A DNA stretch of 64,000 bases from Limnohabitans sp. JirII-31 (GTDB lineage: Bacteria; Pseudomonadota; Gammaproteobacteria; Burkholderiales; Burkholderiaceae_C), in contig NZ_NESA01000002.1 in assembly GCF_002778315.1 (NCBI RefSeq), positions 186,001-250,000 of the forward strand, read 5' to 3'. The position numbers and the translations under genes were made by a program. Shown one piece after another: positions 51,166 through 59,577 of the stretch (positions within the stretch are counted from its first letter, which is position 1; every line of letters starts with the position of its first letter). The notes beneath the pieces are model-generated. The model saw only the letters and a list, made by a program, of their open reading frames with translations, had not been told where the DNA came from and ran no database searches.

Positions 51166-52562
51166 GCCCCACGGTTGAACGTGTTGCCAGTTTTTCTGCG
51201 CCAGTGCACACGGCGGTGGCCATTGTGGGCGGCGGGGCCTGTGGCCTCACCGCTGCGCTGACCCTGAGCCAACTGGGCGTGGACTGTGTGGTGCTGGAGC
51301 GCGATGCTTTGCCCACCGGGTCGACCGCGTTGTCGTCGGGCTTTGTGCCCGCAGCGGCCACCCAGGCGCAGCAGGCGCAAGGCATCAGCGATTCGCCGGC
51401 GCTGTTTGCGCAAGACATTCAAGCCAAGGCCCATGGCCGTGCGTCACCGGTGCTGGTGGACGCCTACAGCCGCGCCATTGGCCCAGCCATGGACGCGCTG
51501 GCACACCACCACGGTGTGCCGTGGCAGGTGCTCGACACGTTTTTGTACCCCGGCCACAGCGTGCACCGCATGCATGCCGTGCCCGAAAAAACCGGCGCCG
51601 GTTTGATGATGCGTTTGCACAATGCCGCCGAAGCGGCAGGCGTGGTGGTGCTGACCGAAGCACAGGTGAGCACGCTGTATGTGAACCACGCCGACCAAGT
51701 GCTGGGCCTGGGCTTTGTGCGCCCTGACGGGCAACTGGAGCAACTCAGCTGCGACAGCGTGCTGCTGGCCTGCAACGGCTTTGGTGGCAACGCCGAGCTG
51801 GTGAGTACTTTGCTGCCCGAGATGCGCGATGCGCTGTATGCCGGCCACACGGGCAACGATGGCAGCGCCATCGCCTGGGGCCAACAAATGGGCGCGCAAC
51901 TGGCCGACCTGGGTGGCTACCAAGGCCACGGCTCGTGGGCCGTGCCGCAAGGCGCTTTGATTTCGTGGGCGTTGATGATGGAAGGTGGGGTGCAAATCAA
52001 CGCCTTGGGCGCGCGCTTTCATGACGAAACCCAGGGCTACTCTGAAGCGGCGGTGCATGTGCTGGCGCAACCGGGTGGCACCGCGTGGAATGTGTTCGAC
52101 GACCGCTTGCTCGCTTTTGCCCAAGACTTCCCTGATTTTCGTGACGCACAAGCGGCGGGTGCGGTGCACACCTTGCCCGATGTGGCGGCGCTGGCGCAAC
52201 ACATCGGTTGCCCGGTAGACACCTTGCGCCACACCTTGGACGCCGTGCACGAGGGCCAAGACCCGGTCACAGGCCGCCACTTCAAGCGCAGCTTGGAGGC
52301 CCCCTTTCATGCCATCCGTGTGACCGGCGCTTTGTTCCATACGCAAGGTGGGCTCGACATCAATGCCCAATGCCAAGTGCTGCGCCCCGACGGCAGCGCC
52401 TTGCCCAACCTGCTGGCCGCAGGGGGCGCGGCGCGCGGTGTGTCGGGCGATGCGGTGTGGGGCTATTTGTCGGGCAATGGGTTGCTCAGCGCCATTGCGG
52501 GCGGCTTTATTGCGGCACAGACCGCTGCACATCAGGTGGCGCAGGCCACCGCACAAGATTGA
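51162..52562 (+). CDS. FAD-dependent oxidoreductase, fumarate-reductase-like
   Basis: 466 aa. The FAD-binding motif is IVGGGACGLTAALTL (GxGxxG-type), with LACNGFGGNAELV in the middle and AAGGAARGVSGDAVWGYLSG at the C-terminal FAD contact. It resembles the FAD_binding_2 group that oxidises or reduces C=C bonds next to carbonyls. In this operon it could form or remove the double bond of the dicarboxylate or imide. No signal peptide is seen, so it is probably cytoplasmic. Confidence 0.83.
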   Translation: MSPTVERVASFSAPVHTAVAIVGGGACGLTAALTLSQLGVDCVVLERDALPTGSTALSSGFVPAAATQAQQAQGISDSPALFAQDIQAKAHGRASPVLVDAYSRAIGPAMDALAHHHGVPWQVLDTFLYPGHSVHRMHAVPEKTGAGLMMRLHNAAEAAGVVVLTEAQVSTLYVNHADQVLGLGFVRPDGQLEQLSCDSVLLACNGFGGNAELVSTLLPEMRDALYAGHTGNDGSAIAWGQQMGAQLADLGGYQGHGSWAVPQGALISWALMMEGGVQINALGARFHDETQGYSEAAVHVLAQPGGTAWNVFDDRLLAFAQDFPDFRDAQAAGAVHTLPDVAALAQHIGCPVDTLRHTLDAVHEGQDPVTGRHFKRSLEAPFHAIRVTGALFHTQGGLDINAQCQVLRPDGSALPNLLAAGGAARGVSGDAVWGYLSGNGLLSAIAGGFIAAQTAAHQVAQATAQD

Positions 52563-52574
52563 GGGAGACACGCC

Positions 52575-53429
52575 GTGAATTTGAAACAACGTTTGAACCA
52601 GCCCGATGTGTTGCTGGCCCCCGGTGTGTACGACGCTTTCAGTGCCTTGATTGCTGAGCAAGCGGGCTTTGAGGCGCTGTACTTGTCGGGTGCCTCGGTG
52701 GCCTACACCTTGCTCGGTCGCTCTGACATTGGCTTGACCACGGCCAGCGAGGTGGCGCACACCTTGGCGCACATCACCGACCGCGTGCGCGTGCCCGTGA
52801 TCGTGGATGCCGACACCGGCTTTGGCAACGCCTTGAACACGCAGCGCACCGTGCGCGAGTTTGAGCGTGCAGGCGCGGCCATGATTCAACTGGAAGACCA
52901 AACCTTCCCCAAGCGCTGCGGCCATTTGGATGGCAAAGGCGTGGTGCCCGTGGCCGAGATGGAAGGCAAGCTGCGCGCTGCGCTGGATGCACGGCATTCG
53001 TCAGACACCTTGATCTTGGCGCGCACCGATGCGGTGGCGGTGGAAGGCTTTGACGCTGCGCTGGAACGCGCCGAGCGCTACCTGGCGTGCGGCGTGGACG
53101 CCTTGTTCATCGAAGCCGTGCGCAGCCCCGAGCAAATGAACACCGCTTGCCAACAGTTTGCGCACCGCGTGCCCATGCTGGCCAACATGGTGGAGGGTGG
53201 CAAAACCCCGGTGCAAAGCGCCGATGTGTTGGGACAACGCGGCTACAAGATTGTGATTTTTCCGGGCGGCACCGCACGCGCGGTGGCACATACCCTGCAA
53301 GGCTATTACGCCAGCTTGCACCAACACCAAACCACCCTGCCGTGGCAACACCAGATGCTCGACTTTGACGGCCTGAACGCGGTGATTGGCACGCCTGAGT
53401 TGCTGGCGCAGGGCAAGCGTTACGAGTGA
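52575..53429 (+). CDS. Isocitrate lyase/PEP mutase-family C-C lyase
   Basis: 284 aa from the GTG at 52575, with a purine-rich GAGGGAGA at 52561-52568. Family marks: LLAPGVYDAFSALIAEQAGF, VPVIVDADTGFGNALN, and the catalytic loop KRCGH (LEDQTFPKRCGHLDG). Related enzymes cleave 2-methylisocitrate, oxaloacetate or 2,3-dimethylmalate. As last gene after an aconitase-type hydratase it suggests cleavage of a substituted malate to pyruvate and a short acid; the exact substrate is inference. Confidence 0.87.
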   Translation: MNLKQRLNQPDVLLAPGVYDAFSALIAEQAGFEALYLSGASVAYTLLGRSDIGLTTASEVAHTLAHITDRVRVPVIVDADTGFGNALNTQRTVREFERAGAAMIQLEDQTFPKRCGHLDGKGVVPVAEMEGKLRAALDARHSSDTLILARTDAVAVEGFDAALERAERYLACGVDALFIEAVRSPEQMNTACQQFAHRVPMLANMVEGGKTPVQSADVLGQRGYKIVIFPGGTARAVAHTLQGYYASLHQHQTTLPWQHQMLDFDGLNAVIGTPELLAQGKRYE

Positions 53430-53438
53430 GTGGGGCTG

Positions 53439-53458
53439 ATGCAATCGCCAGATTGCAT
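53439..53458. terminator. Hairpin between the catabolic operon and the converging antitoxin gene
   Basis: ATGCAATC-GCCA-GATTGCAT is a perfect 8-bp stem with a four-base loop, 10 bp after the lyase stop and 8 bp before the end of the opposing gene. It has no clear T-run. The position suits a two-way terminator. Confidence 0.45.
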
Positions 53459-53465
53459 GCCCGAC

Positions 53466-53927
53466 TCAGTGGGTCAACAGGTCATCGTCTTGCAGGCTGG
53501 GTCGCCATTGTCCGCGCGACTCTCGCACCACAATTTTCTGTTTCACTAGACGCTCGACGGTCTTGATACGTTCAACAGCTTTGGCGATGGGCTCATGGCC
53601 TTGAGCTTGCGCGGTGTACAGAAGCCGAACCAGCTTGTCTGCCCACAGCGGCACTTTGCTGGTTTTCTCCCAACGCGCCACGGATTGCCCGTCAATGCCC
53701 ATTAACTTGCCCAAGGCAGGTTGCGATAGCAACATACCAGCGCTTCGGATGTAGCGAAACTCCGCGCCAGTGACGGGTGACGCTTTGCGGGTCAAGGCCA
53801 TGCAGATGGAACGGGTCAGGCCATCCAAGTTGTGAAAAGACACGCCTTCACCGTAAGCGGTCTTCTTGATTTCATAGCCGTTGGCCAGCCACACGTTGCG
53901 CAGCCCGCCGTCTGTGTAGTGGTACAT
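53466..53927 (-). CDS. MqsA-like helix-turn-helix antitoxin
   Basis: 153 aa. The start MYHYTDGGLRNVWLANGYEI is characteristic of an MqsA-type antitoxin lacking the zinc-binding Cys. The helix-turn-helix is at about residues 68-88 (SQPALGKLMGIDGQSVARWE). It is separated by 1 bp from the upstream DUF4258 gene, and AAGGA at the end of that gene serves as its ribosome site. It probably binds the palindrome at 54244 and represses the pair. Confidence 0.78.
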   Translation of the reverse strand: MYHYTDGGLRNVWLANGYEIKKTAYGEGVSFHNLDGLTRSICMALTRKASPVTGAEFRYIRSAGMLLSQPALGKLMGIDGQSVARWEKTSKVPLWADKLVRLLYTAQAQGHEPIAKAVERIKTVERLVKQKIVVRESRGQWRPSLQDDDLLTH

Positions 53928-53928
53928 A

Positions 53929-54237
53929 TCAGTCCTTTTTGACGTCCATCACGGTCACGATGACCAAATCTGTTGCTGGGTACTCCACGTACACAACAAC
54001 TGCTACTTGCATACCTGCAACAAACCGTTGTATTCGGCACAGCAGCCCCGGATGCTTTATGTCTGGCTCAGGTGGTAGCGCAAAGCTACCCATTCGCAGC
54101 ACTTCAAGAACCATCGGATCATTGATATACCGCTCACGCATGCGTTTACGCGCATGCGTGGTGAAGATCACATGGGTTGAGTCTTTGGCAGACTGCCGAA
54201 TGTGGCGTTCAAGTTGACGATCAGAGGGAGTTCCCAA
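53929..54237 (-). CDS. DUF4258 toxin-like protein
   Basis: 102 aa starting at the TTG at 54237; a stop lies 12 bases upstream and no ATG fits before the conserved core. The DUF4258 pattern is visible: STHVIFTTHARKRMRERYI, then LLCRIQRFVAGMQVAVVVYV and LVIVTVMD. The family has a RelE-like fold and is often found before MqsA-like regulators, as here. A toxin role is inferred from this pairing. A perfect palindrome ends 6 bp upstream of the start. Confidence 0.72.
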   Translation of the reverse strand: MGTPSDRQLERHIRQSAKDSTHVIFTTHARKRMRERYINDPMVLEVLRMGSFALPPEPDIKHPGLLCRIQRFVAGMQVAVVVYVEYPATDLVIVTVMDVKKD

Positions 54238-54243
54238 GATTTC

Positions 54244-54264
54244 GACCTATCATTTTGATAGGTC
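54244..54264. promoter_or_regulatory. Palindromic operator of the DUF4258/MqsA-like pair
   Basis: Arms GACCTATCA and TGATAGGTC form a perfect 9-bp inverted repeat with a three-base centre. It sits directly before the first gene of the pair, the normal place for an autorepressing antitoxin to bind. Confidence 0.7.
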
Positions 54265-54299
54265 ATATTTTGCCACATGAGGCAAGTGTTGCCAGTAAG

Positions 54300-54503
54300 T
54301 CAGTTGGTTAGTTCACGAACAAAAGAACTAGCGCCTACCTTGCGACAGGCAAATGGAGAGGTGGTCAAAAATGCGATGCCGTCTTTGATGGCTTGCACCG
54401 CTTTGTCCGCAATGTTGAGGTCGCCCGTTGCACTGTTCAATTCACGTTGCAGCGCGAAGTCAAACAGTTGCTCCAAATCTTCTGCTACCGCTTTGCTGAA
54501 CAA
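54300..54503 (-). pseudogene. ParE-type toxin remnant
   Basis: The reading from about 54503 (FSKAVAEDLEQLFDFALQRE, AVQAIKDGIAFLTTSPFACR, then FVRELTN) follows ParE/RelE toxins up to the SPFACRK and RELT positions. It then stops where the family normally continues for about 25 more residues. There is no ATG; the in-frame ITYRVLF upstream is the normal toxin start but lies inside the antitoxin remnant. The toxin is therefore cut at the C-terminus and probably inactive. Confidence 0.65.
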
Positions 54504-54514
54504 AACTCGGTAAG

Positions 54515-54622
54515 TTATCCGCCGCGCCGCGCCTTGATTTTTTTGGCATTTACCAGCTTGGCTTCGAGTTCGAGCCGAAAGTCAGGGGCAACACGGATGG
54601 GTGGAAGTGTGGCTGTTTTCAT
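54515..54622 (-). pseudogene. ParD-type antitoxin remnant
   Basis: Only 35 aa: MKTATLPPIRVAPDFRLELE, then AKLVNAKKIKARRGG and a stop. The beginning matches ribbon-helix-helix antitoxins (TLPPIRV strand). The second helix and toxin-binding end are missing, as if an internal deletion had joined its start to its end. It directly precedes the parE remnant. Confidence 0.6.
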
Positions 54623-54680
54623 GCGTTGATTGTGTTGCAAATGCTATGCAAGTTCAGCCATTCAAAACACGCTGTGGGCA

Positions 54681-55472
54681 TCACGCTGCGCTGAAGCCGC
54701 AACTCACCTGCCCCAGCACACCAAAATCCATCGACACCGTGTCTTGCGGTTCGAACTCAAGCGGAACCAGGCATGTGCCGGTGGTCACGGTTTGGCCTGC
54801 TGCCAAGGTGATACCCAATGTGGACAGTTCGTTGGCGAGCCAGGTGAGTGCGATGCGCTGGTCGCCCAGCACGTTGGCACCGATGCCCTCGCGCTCAAGC
54901 CGTTGCCCCACCTTGCCGACGACGCGGTGCGACGCCAAGTCGAGTTGTCGCCACAGGTCTGGCGCTTGAGGGCCGAGCACAAATTGGTGGCCGCAGGCGT
55001 TGTCGGCAATCAGCTGCGCAGCGCCCACCGTGGCGAAGTCGGTATAGCGGGAGTCGGGCACCTCGATGGCCAGGTACAGCGCTGACACCGCATCGAGCAC
55101 TTCGCCAAGTGCATAGGGCGTTGCACGCGGCGGCAGATCGTGCCCCATGCGAAAAGCAAACTCGGCTTCTGCCACGCGCATGCGGTTGGCGCCGAAGGGC
55201 AGTGTGTCGCCATTTGCGTAAACCATCTCGGCCAGCAGGCGGCCTGCAATGGGCCCGTCGATGCCAATGTGTTGTTGACCGGCTGTGCTGGTGGCGGCGA
55301 TCTTCCAGCCAAACAAGGGTTGCGGGCTGAGCGCTTCGAGTTGCGCTTGTATGGCATAGCCTTGCGCGCGTTCGGTGGGGCGCAGGGCCGGTGGCAAGGC
55401 TGCCAAGGTGGTGCCTTCTTGCCAGTGTTGTACGAGCAGTTTGTTGGCCGCTTTTGTTGAGGTGGTGTTCAC
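54681..55472 (-). CDS. 2-keto-4-pentenoate hydratase family protein
   Basis: 263 aa, typical length for MhpD/XylJ-type hydratases. Family marks: FGWKIAATSTAGQQHIGIDG, MRVAEAEFAFRMGHDLPPRA (metal-binding Glu residues) and LAIEVPDSRYTDFATVGAAQ. These enzymes hydrate 2-hydroxypentadienoate to 4-hydroxy-2-oxovalerate in aromatic catabolism. No partner aldolase or dehydrogenase is adjacent, so this is an isolated gene and its true substrate is open. Confidence 0.85.
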   Translation of the reverse strand: MNTTSTKAANKLLVQHWQEGTTLAALPPALRPTERAQGYAIQAQLEALSPQPLFGWKIAATSTAGQQHIGIDGPIAGRLLAEMVYANGDTLPFGANRMRVAEAEFAFRMGHDLPPRATPYALGEVLDAVSALYLAIEVPDSRYTDFATVGAAQLIADNACGHQFVLGPQAPDLWRQLDLASHRVVGKVGQRLEREGIGANVLGDQRIALTWLANELSTLGITLAAGQTVTTGTCLVPLEFEPQDTVSMDFGVLGQVSCGFSAA

Positions 55473-55815
55473 GGGGGCTCCTGGTTTTGTTGGCGGGGAG
55501 TTTATGTGTGGGGGAGGGAATGCTGGGTAACGGTTTGTATTGTGAGGGGGTGTTACCTACCCAATTAGGTTGGTGAGTCGACTATGGTTGAAGAATAGTG
55601 TGCAGCGGTTGTGGTCTTCGACTTATGCTGTTTGAGCGACAGCTATCGGCCAGGAGCGGTCGTAGATCAGCGTCTGCTTTGTTGTGGGTAACCCTGTTCC
55701 GCTTTGCAATGATGTCCGTTGTATTCAAACGCTCGGTGCTGCAAGAGTTGGAGGAGGTCGGTGTTCGCGTAGGTTATGAACAAGCGTAGAACGCAACAAT
55801 AAACTAGGGGAGAAC
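55473..55815. other. Intergenic region without a supported gene
   Basis: 343 bp between the divergent hydratase and helicase-module genes. Short readings exist but none has a ribosome site or family pattern. The part at 55620-55670 (gcgacagctatcggccagga and on) looks like the tail of some lost gene. Promoters for both neighbours should lie here; I could not fix them. Confidence 0.4.
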
Positions 55816-56676
55816 ATGCAAGATTGCGAATATGTCGATGCAGCTTTGCCTGTGCGGCAAGGCGACGTATTAAAGCGAGTACGTGGGGACGGGCACATAA
55901 CATTGGCTATCGTCGTTACCGCCGACTGTGACATCGCCAACGAAAAGTTTGGTGACGCAGGTCTGGCGTGTGTCCAGCTAGGCCCTCTGGCCGATTACGT
56001 CCTCGGCGAGCACGCGCGGAACTTGGCGCGGGTGCAGATGAAGAAGCGTTTTGAGAAGGCTGCCCAATGGGTTAACGAGCGCTGGTGTCTGAAGGACCCA
56101 GGAAACGTCGCCCTATCCGAGGAACGCGTGCAAGCATGGATCTTGGCATCTAAGCCCGAAGAGATTGAGGCTGAGCTGAACTTGTCTGTCGATGGTGAGA
56201 AGAGTTTCATCAAGCGAGAAAGTGCGGCGCTACAGGCGGCACAAAGCTTCATTGACGCCCCGACAGATCGCTACTCAGCAATCGACGCCTTGTGCGTCCT
56301 GCAGGCACAATCAACCACCAGAAGCACACAATTTAAAACGGTGCTTGGAGCGCTAAGTCCCAAAAAACTCCCGTTTGACCTCTTCTATGTCTCCTGCGTC
56401 CCAGGTGAGCCAGGTTTAGGATTCGTTGCGAAACTGCAAGCGTTAACTTTCATTCCATTCAATCGCAGCTTCACATCAATGGATGACGCGAAAGATTTTG
56501 AAAACAGTTTCGTACGTGTTGGCCGCCTCGGCCCAACCTTTCGCCACGCTCTGGCCCAACAGTTCGGCATGCTCTTCGCAAGGATAGGAATGCCCAAGGC
56601 ATACGAACAAGATCGTGACGCTGCTTTCGAAATAATCGCCGATCAGATCAAAGCAGAAATGGGAGAACAGAAATGA
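55816..56676 (+). CDS. Hypothetical protein, first gene of the helicase module
   Basis: 286 aa; ATG 55816 is preceded by AGGGGAG. No family is recognised. The start resembles a beta-rich domain with GDVLKRVRGDGHITLAIVVT followed by ADCDIANEKFG, an acid/Cys-bearing turn. The rest is mixed helix. No signal or membrane part. It overlaps the helicase gene by ATGA, so the two are made together. Codon use looks less biased than in the neighbouring core genes, suggesting transfer. Confidence 0.6.
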   Translation: MQDCEYVDAALPVRQGDVLKRVRGDGHITLAIVVTADCDIANEKFGDAGLACVQLGPLADYVLGEHARNLARVQMKKRFEKAAQWVNERWCLKDPGNVALSEERVQAWILASKPEEIEAELNLSVDGEKSFIKRESAALQAAQSFIDAPTDRYSAIDALCVLQAQSTTRSTQFKTVLGALSPKKLPFDLFYVSCVPGEPGLGFVAKLQALTFIPFNRSFTSMDDAKDFENSFVRVGRLGPTFRHALAQQFGMLFARIGMPKAYEQDRDAAFEIIADQIKAEMGEQK

Positions 56677-58928
56677 CAAACGCGATTGCTATTGACTCGT
56701 CGGCACTGGACCGGCTTCAGGCCGGTTTTGACTTTGATCTCGACTGGTTTACAACGTGGTCAGAAGATTCGCTTCCGGAGGGAGTGGCTCGTGTAGAGGT
56801 CGGCGATACCATCTATTTTCTTGGTCCAAAGGCAGACGCCGACTCGAATCTACTGGTCATCGAGATCAAGAAGAAAGGCCTATTTGACGCGCTTGCACCA
56901 AAGCACAGGCCAGAGGCGTTCCTCCGTCTGGTTCGATTTGGTCGATCCGAGTCGAAATCCGGGCGGCATCCACTGCCAATTTCCTGGTCACCGTATCACG
57001 CAGAGAGCTTGGTCTCGTTTCGCTCCAATAGCGGCGCATCCGGAGAGCATGCGCGCATAGAGGCTGATTTGAATCCACATGGCACTAAGCACGCGTTTGC
57101 TTATGACATCAGCCGCGAGAAGCGCGACTTGTATCGCGCGGAGATCGATTACAACGCATTCGACGCTGCGGTCGCCGGGCTGGACGACGCGGTAATTGCG
57201 ATGCTGTCGAGACTACCAACGCCAGTACGTGGCGACGACACCAGGGTCGAGCTTCCCGAACTGGCAAATCGAGTGACGCTTGGACGCAGCCTTGATGCTT
57301 GGCTGGATGGCCTGCTGACGCAGCGGCAGCTTGATTTCGTGAAGGTGTCGTTGACAAAGAGCTTGCGATTGGTGGGAGCGGCTGGTACCGGCAAGACGCT
57401 CTCGCTTGTAGTGAAATGTGTAAGCGAGCTTAGGAAGCACATGAATGGCACGGAAGGTTATCGCTCGTTGTTCCTAACGCACAGCCAGGCGACGGTTGAG
57501 TTGATTACTCAGGCAATCGCATCTATGGATCACGAGGGCATCATGGCCAGATCCAAAGCATCGTACTTGAAGATTTGCACGCTGCAGGAACTCGCCAACG
57601 AGGCGATGAAGTACGACCTTGACGGCCTTGAACCGCTGTCCTCTGATGGCCTGGAGGGACGTGCCCTGCAGTTGGAGGCGATCGAAGCAGAGATCGAGCA
57701 CGTCCAGCGCAGCGACTGGGTTACTGCCAAGTCGAGATGCAGCGAAGGGTTCTGCAAAGGGATGTCGAGCATCCGCGGCACGCCAGCATTCCGAACGTTC
57801 GCGAGGGAGGTTGCGAACGAGATCGCGTGCGTTCTCGAGGCGGATGGCGTGCGCCAGTCTGCGCAGCGGCGAGAGCGCTATCTCAACGAGCCCAGGAAGG
57901 CATGGATGATGTACTTGCCAGACATCGAGGATCGGCGGGTTATCCTCATGATCTACGACCGCTTCCGTACCTTCTTGAAGGGGGTGGGGGTTCTTGGCGC
58001 TGATCAAATGATTGCCGACTACCTAGGGTTCCTCGATAGCAATCGGTGGGACAACATCAGGCACCGAGAGGGATTCGACACAGTCTTTGTCGATGAACTT
58101 CACCTGTTCAATCGACAGGAGCGGATGACGCTGCATCACCTAATGCGCGACGACTCTAAGGCACCTGTTGTGATCATGGCCTACGATAGCAAGCAGAGCG
58201 TTCGCGACACGTTCAATGGCTTGAACGACGTCTCCGGCGGGGTGGCCGGGCTGTCGCGCGACATGCGACTCGGCGAGACCGAGAGATTCGAACTGACCGA
58301 GGGCTTCCGGTATACGCCGGAGATCGCACGGGTTTTAGAATGGATTGATCAAGGTTTTCCAGCAGCGGGCATCTCAGAAGAGCTCGGATTTGACTGGCGA
58401 CCGATTGGCCTGGGAAGCATGAAGCAAAGCGGTGAGAGGCCCATCTTGGTTCGGGCGAAGAGCACCTTGGACATTTGGAACTGTGTCTTCCCTCGTGCTC
58501 GCGACAGGGCTAAATCGCTACAGAAGGGAAAGCGCGTGGCGGTGCTGTGCGCCAGTGAAGCGCTCTTCAAAAGATATTCAGAGGCTGGCGAATACCGCGA
58601 CTGGTTCCTGCCGATTTCCGACAGGGAGCAGTTGTCAGGGCTTCGCCACGCTGGAAAGCGCTTCGTCTTCAGCATGCCAGACTTCGTTGCGGGTGTTCAA
58701 TTCGATACGGTCTACCTCATCGAGGTGAACGACGGCGAGGTTGAGGAGGGTCCCTACTCGACAGGCAGCCTGCGCCGATTCGTTTCAACGGTCTACTTAG
58801 GAGCAAGCCGAGCAGAGCAGGTCTTGGAGATCTACTCATCTGAGGAGCGGGGCGGTGCGTCGCGTGTTCTCCGACATGCTATCAATAACGGCGCATTGGA
58901 CGTGATCGATATTGGCGATCTGCAGTGA
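56673..58928 (+). CDS. UvrD/Rep-like superfamily 1 helicase
   Basis: 751 aa. Residues 1-200 form an N-terminal domain with no clear match; LLVIEIKKKG there could be an E-x-K nuclease-type motif, but this is weak. The helicase core starts LTQRQLDFVKVSL (Q motif), then Walker A GAAGTGKT (235-242), Walker B VFVDELHLFNRQE (about 470), LTEGFRYTPEIARVLEW (motif IV-like), and a late motif FVAGVQFDTVYLIEV. It may act on DNA or RNA in defence together with the preceding gene; that is inferred from the accessory setting. Confidence 0.8.
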   Translation: MTNAIAIDSSALDRLQAGFDFDLDWFTTWSEDSLPEGVARVEVGDTIYFLGPKADADSNLLVIEIKKKGLFDALAPKHRPEAFLRLVRFGRSESKSGRHPLPISWSPYHAESLVSFRSNSGASGEHARIEADLNPHGTKHAFAYDISREKRDLYRAEIDYNAFDAAVAGLDDAVIAMLSRLPTPVRGDDTRVELPELANRVTLGRSLDAWLDGLLTQRQLDFVKVSLTKSLRLVGAAGTGKTLSLVVKCVSELRKHMNGTEGYRSLFLTHSQATVELITQAIASMDHEGIMARSKASYLKICTLQELANEAMKYDLDGLEPLSSDGLEGRALQLEAIEAEIEHVQRSDWVTAKSRCSEGFCKGMSSIRGTPAFRTFAREVANEIACVLEADGVRQSAQRRERYLNEPRKAWMMYLPDIEDRRVILMIYDRFRTFLKGVGVLGADQMIADYLGFLDSNRWDNIRHREGFDTVFVDELHLFNRQERMTLHHLMRDDSKAPVVIMAYDSKQSVRDTFNGLNDVSGGVAGLSRDMRLGETERFELTEGFRYTPEIARVLEWIDQGFPAAGISEELGFDWRPIGLGSMKQSGERPILVRAKSTLDIWNCVFPRARDRAKSLQKGKRVAVLCASEALFKRYSEAGEYRDWFLPISDREQLSGLRHAGKRFVFSMPDFVAGVQFDTVYLIEVNDGEVEEGPYSTGSLRRFVSTVYLGASRAEQVLEIYSSEERGGASRVLRHAINNGALDVIDIGDLQ

Positions 58929-58938
58929 GCGATCCACG

Positions 58939-59175
58939 ATGGCCACAGACATCCAGGTCTAGTTCTGCGATCCGCAAAGCCCTTGGCAACGCGGCAGCAA
59001 CGAGAACACGAATGGACTGCTTAGACAGTACCTGCCCAAGGGCGTGAATCTGTCCGGCTACTCGCAACTTCAGCTCAATGCGATTGCACGATAATTAAAT
59101 AAGAGACTAGGCAAAACACTCGGCTTCCATACACCAGCTGAGATGTTCAGCGAATGTGTTGCACTGACCGGTTGA
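58939..59175 (+). pseudogene. IS30-family transposase C-terminal remnant
   Basis: Reading from 58939 gives ATDIQV, a TAG stop, then [20 protein letters not shown] and [20 protein letters not shown], a TAA stop, then LNKRLGKTLGFHTPAEMFSE and CVALTG before the normal stop. This is the conserved end of IS30 transposases ([17 protein letters not shown]), with two nonsense codons and no N-terminal part. No terminal repeats were found. The flanking stretch 59176-59286 shows nothing else. Confidence 0.85.
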
Positions 59176-59286
59176 ATCCGCCGCCTAAAACCGTCACGAG
59201 ATGTGCAAACCTAAAGCTCAGTGATCAGCCAATGACTTTTCAATCGGTGTATGCACTCACAGAGCAACCGTGACAAATGAGAAAAC

Positions 59287-59577
59287 TTACTTCCGTTGCG
59301 ACGCCTTGATGTAAACATCATGATGGTCTCGTCGCCCGACAGAGATCACGATCACCACCAAGCGTTGGTCAATCACTTCGTAGACCAAGCGGTAGCCCAC
59401 ATCATGCAGTTTGATTTTGTAGGTGTTGTGCAGTTCACCACGCAATTGGGCAGAGGGCACATGGGGGCTGGCAAGCCGTTTGGCCAATTGTTTTTGAAAC
59501 AGCGTGCGAATTGAGCCATCCAGTTTGCGCCACTCTTTCCAGGCACTGACATGAAACTCAAGGCTATAGGTCTTCAA
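59287..59577 (-). CDS. RelE/StbE-type toxin
   Basis: 96 aa. RelE-family pattern: YSLEFHVSAWKEWRKLDGSI, then LAKRLASPHVPSAQLRGELH and KIKLHDVGYRLVYEVIDQRL, with basic residues for mRNA cleavage on the ribosome. The start overlaps the antitoxin gene by 14 bp. Intact by length. Confidence 0.85.
   Translation of the reverse strand: MKTYSLEFHVSAWKEWRKLDGSIRTLFQKQLAKRLASPHVPSAQLRGELHNTYKIKLHDVGYRLVYEVIDQRLVVIVISVGRRDHHDVYIKASQRK

Noticed and set aside
51444..52997. 517-codon minus-strand open frame across the flavoprotein and lyase genes
   Set aside because: Same reason: an antisense shadow covering two genes with clear motifs.
53430..53465. attachment site at the end of the catabolic operon
   Set aside because: The inverted repeat there is a plain hairpin with no second copy seen in the window, so a terminator is the simpler reading.
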